From Lysobacterales bacterium CG_4_10_14_3_um_filter_64_11 (GTDB lineage Bacteria; Pseudomonadota; Gammaproteobacteria; Xanthomonadales; Xanthomonadaceae), in the NCBI GenBank assembly GCA_002782905.1, contig PFJA01000150.1:1-8328 (forward strand): 8,328 nucleotides of DNA, in the 5' to 3' direction. How positions within the stretch are numbered: the stretch's first letter is position 1; each line of letters starts with the position of its first letter. The notes beneath the pieces are model-generated. The model did no database searches, was not told the DNA's origin, and was given only the letters and a program-made list of their open reading frames with translations. Shown here one piece after another: positions 7,401 to 8,328 of the stretch. The position numbers and the translations under genes were made by a program.

Positions 7401-7548
7401 GATCGGCACCGGTGCCGGCAGCGAAGTGATGCAGCGCATCGCGGCGCCGATGGTGGGCGGCATGCTGAGTGCGCCGCTGCTGTCGATGTTGCTACTGCCG
7501 GCGGCATTCGAGTTGATCGAGCGGCGGCGGATGCGGCGGCGTCCTTAG
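4414..7548 (+). CDS. cusA: CusA heavy-metal RND pump (copper/silver)
   Basis: 1044 aa, the normal length for CusA. Proton-driven inner-membrane trimer that exports Cu+/Ag+ through CusB and the outer channel. RND topology is visible: helix 1 about 14-32, periplasmic domain to about 335, helices about 340-500, helix about 535-552, second periplasmic domain to about 865, helices about 870-1030. By motif alignment to E. coli CusA recalled from memory, the metal site M573/M623/M672 is present as M572, M622 and M671, with E624. Charged path residues R83, E566, D616, R668 and K677 are kept, as are relay residues D405, E938 and K981. Transmembrane methionines M391, M403, M410, M485, M500 and M1006 are kept. 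The exit pair (M271, M755 in E. coli) is F271 and P754 here. The start overlaps the cusB stop (ATGA) and lacks a clear RBS. The stop overlaps the convergent gene's stop. Confidence 0.97.
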   Translation: MIAAIIRYALANRLPVLFAAMLLAIMGTWSLLHTPIDALPDLSDTQVIIRTPWPGQTPQIVEDQLTYPLATTMLSVPGVTTVRAYSFFGDSFVYVLFDDGTDPYWARSRVLEYLSQALDRLPAGVSPALGPDATGVGWIYEYALVDRSGKHDLGELRSLQDWLLRFELTALPGVAEVASMGGMVSAWQIVPDPQRLRAQGITVEQLIEAVRSANGAVGGSVIVQGEAEMMVASEGYLRTREAFEQVPLVLDAARNPVLLGDVATIRRGPAFRRGIAELDGEGEVAGGVVVLRSGGDALSAIAAVKQRLQQLAASLPAGVQIVPTYDRSELIQAAVQNLRGKLIEEFIVVAIVCVLFLWHLRSAGVALVTLPLGVLAAFIVMRQQGISANLMSLGGIAIAIGAMVDAAVVMVENAHKHFEHFRAHNGRDATGEERWQVVGTASVEVGPALAISLLIVTLSFVPVFALQAQEGRLFAPLAYTKTYAMAAAAGLSITLVPVLMGYLVRGTIRSEQRNPLNRFLIAIYRPLLAMVLRRPRVALAVGMLAIALSVVPALRLGSEFMPPLDEGTLLYMPTALPGLSAAKAGELLQLTDRMIRTVPEVAHVFGKAGRADSATDPAPLEMFETTITFKPRDQWRPGLTPEALRAELDAAVKVPGLSNLWVPPIRNRIDMLATGIKSPVGVKIAGPDSAQLQRLAAKVETLARTVPGVRSAIAERSAGGRYVDVVVDTQAAARYGLSQQAVQQIIATVVGGEPIGETIEGRERYPIVLRYPRPERDSLAALAALPIIASDGSQLVLADVADIRLRDGPPALRSENARLVTYVYVDVVPGQLGATVDALRARLGADLLLPPGYSVSYSGQFEYLARALQRLTIIVPVALVVIFLLIWTVFRRAAEALLIMLSLPFALVGGLWLVWLLGHSVSIATIIGFLALAGVSAEFGVIMLLYLRQAWDRRLAEQPNADEKALSEAIHEGAVMRVRPKAMTVATILAGLFPILIGTGAGSEVMQRIAAPMVGGMLSAPLLSMLLLPAAFELIERRRMRRRP

Positions 7549-8328
7549 CGCAACCCCAACAACGCCCGCACCTGCTGCGCAATCGCCGGCAGTTCGAGCA
7601 ATGGCGTGATCGGCCACGGCGCGGCGTCGTCGGGCTCGCCACGGATGCGGCCACGTGCCTGCAATGCGTGCAGGAAGCGGGCGTGGCGGCCACGCGCCAG
7701 CGTCATCCCCGGCACCCATACCGGCACCTCGGTGGCGCAGGCTTCGGAGATCATGTTGACCGAGTCGGGCGAGACGATGATGCGGTCGGCCCACGCCAGC
7801 AGGCCGGGGTAGGGGTTTTCGCCATCACTGGCATCGAGCCAGCGCAGGCCGGGTGTGTGCGGCAACATGGCGCCCGCGGCGGCGCGCAGCCATGCCGGGG
7901 TGCGCCGCGAGGTGCTGACCAATATGCTGCCATCGGCCGCGCGCAGGCGTTCGAGCAGCGCCAGCACGCTGCGCCACCAATTCGCATCGAGCGCGACGGC
8001 GGCGATCGGCCCGCCGAGCAGCAGCACGCTGCGCGGGCCGGGCAGTGCGCCCAATTCGGGGTGATCGTGGCGTGCTGTTGCCAGCCATGCCGCGTCCACC
8101 GGGTGCAGGCTGCACAGCGGCGTGATCACATTGCCGCCGATCAGGGCATCGTGCGCGGGTGCGATCACCGCATCCCAGTGCCGGGTAGCGATACGCGGGT
8201 CGAGAATCTGCACGGCCTTGGTGCCGGCAGCGCGCAACAGTCGGCTGGCCAGTGCGCCTTGACGGCCGCAGCCGATGACCAGCCTCGGCGGCTGTGCGAG
8301 TGCCCGCGCAAACACCGCGCCAAACGCG
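7545..8328 (-). CDS. ELM1/GtrOC1-family putative glycosyltransferase, 3' part (5' end outside window)
   Basis: The reverse-strand frame is open to the right edge and ends with TAA at 7547-7545. A GTG at 8315 is in frame but is probably internal, because family members are about 300-340 aa and the first visible motif normally lies well inside the protein. Numbering from that GTG (256 aa): IGCGRQ 14-19; LLLGGP 99-104; S-T-S-R-R-T-P 134-140; N-P-Y-P-G-L-L-A-W-A-D 167-177; I-I-V-S-P-D-S-V-N-M-I-S-E-A 179-192 followed by a P-V-W-V. These are the conserved blocks of the ELM1 (mitochondrial fission)/GtrOC1 family, predicted GT-B-like. The biochemical substrate of bacterial members is not established; a cell-envelope sugar role is a guess. 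It is not obviously tied to copper. It is convergent with cusA, the stops overlap by four bases, and no terminator is visible between them. Confidence 0.85.
   Translation of the reverse strand, partial: AFGAVFARALAQPPRLVIGCGRQGALASRLLRAAGTKAVQILDPRIATRHWDAVIAPAHDALIGGNVITPLCSLHPVDAAWLATARHDHPELGALPGPRSVLLLGGPIAAVALDANWWRSVLALLERLRAADGSILVSTSRRTPAWLRAAAGAMLPHTPGLRWLDASDGENPYPGLLAWADRIIVSPDSVNMISEACATEVPVWVPGMTLARGRHARFLHALQARGRIRGEPDDAAPWPITPLLELPAIAQQVRALLGLR

Noticed and set aside
1..8328. CRISPR array, tRNA/rRNA, insertion sequence or integrase
   Set aside because: No direct-repeat array, RNA gene or transposase was recognised; nearly all bases lie in the genes listed.

Overview
The window is an almost gap-free, GC-rich copper (possibly also silver) export locus, followed by one unrelated convergent gene. 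High GC, GC-ending codons, ATGA gene overlaps, a -10 box placed for leaderless initiation, a CopL-like small gene and an ELM1/GtrOC1-family neighbour together suggest a gammaproteobacterium of the Xanthomonadales/Lysobacterales type. That assignment is inferred from style and gene content, not from a marker gene.

Layout on the + strand: (1) positions 1-1283, the 3' part of a Cu+-exporting P1B-type ATPase (CopA), cut by the window edge. (2) 1284-1350, a short intergenic region with a TATACT -10 box placed so that transcription would start at about the next ATG. (3) 1351-1752, a small secreted Cys/His/Met-rich protein (CopL/DUF2946-like) with a ladder of four cysteines four residues apart and a C-terminal Arg-Pro-Pro. 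(4) 1753-1832, an 80-base gap with two adjacent GC hairpins and a competing pairing. (5) 1833-7548, a tightly coupled tripartite efflux operon: TolC/CusC-like outer membrane channel, CusB adaptor and CusA RND pump. Both internal junctions are ATGA overlaps. On the - strand, 7545-8328 holds the 3' part of an ELM1/GtrOC1-family putative glycosyltransferase, whose stop codon overlaps that of cusA.

The genes form a two-compartment metal detoxification route. CopA moves Cu+ from cytoplasm to periplasm. CusA takes metal from the periplasm (and perhaps the cytoplasm) and, with CusB and the TolC-family channel, expels it from the cell. CusA keeps the three-methionine binding site and proton-relay residues, and CusB keeps the N-terminal methionine triad. 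No CusF chaperone gene and no CusRS or CueR regulator is visible.

The most interesting part is 1351-1832. A small exported Cys-rich ORF with an RPP near its end sits just upstream of mutually exclusive RNA hairpins, ahead of a copper efflux operon. This is the architecture of copper-sensing upstream ORFs of the CutF/CruR (DUF2946) kind, in which the nascent chain controls the downstream genes. Here it is a hypothesis; I do not claim an entirely new system.
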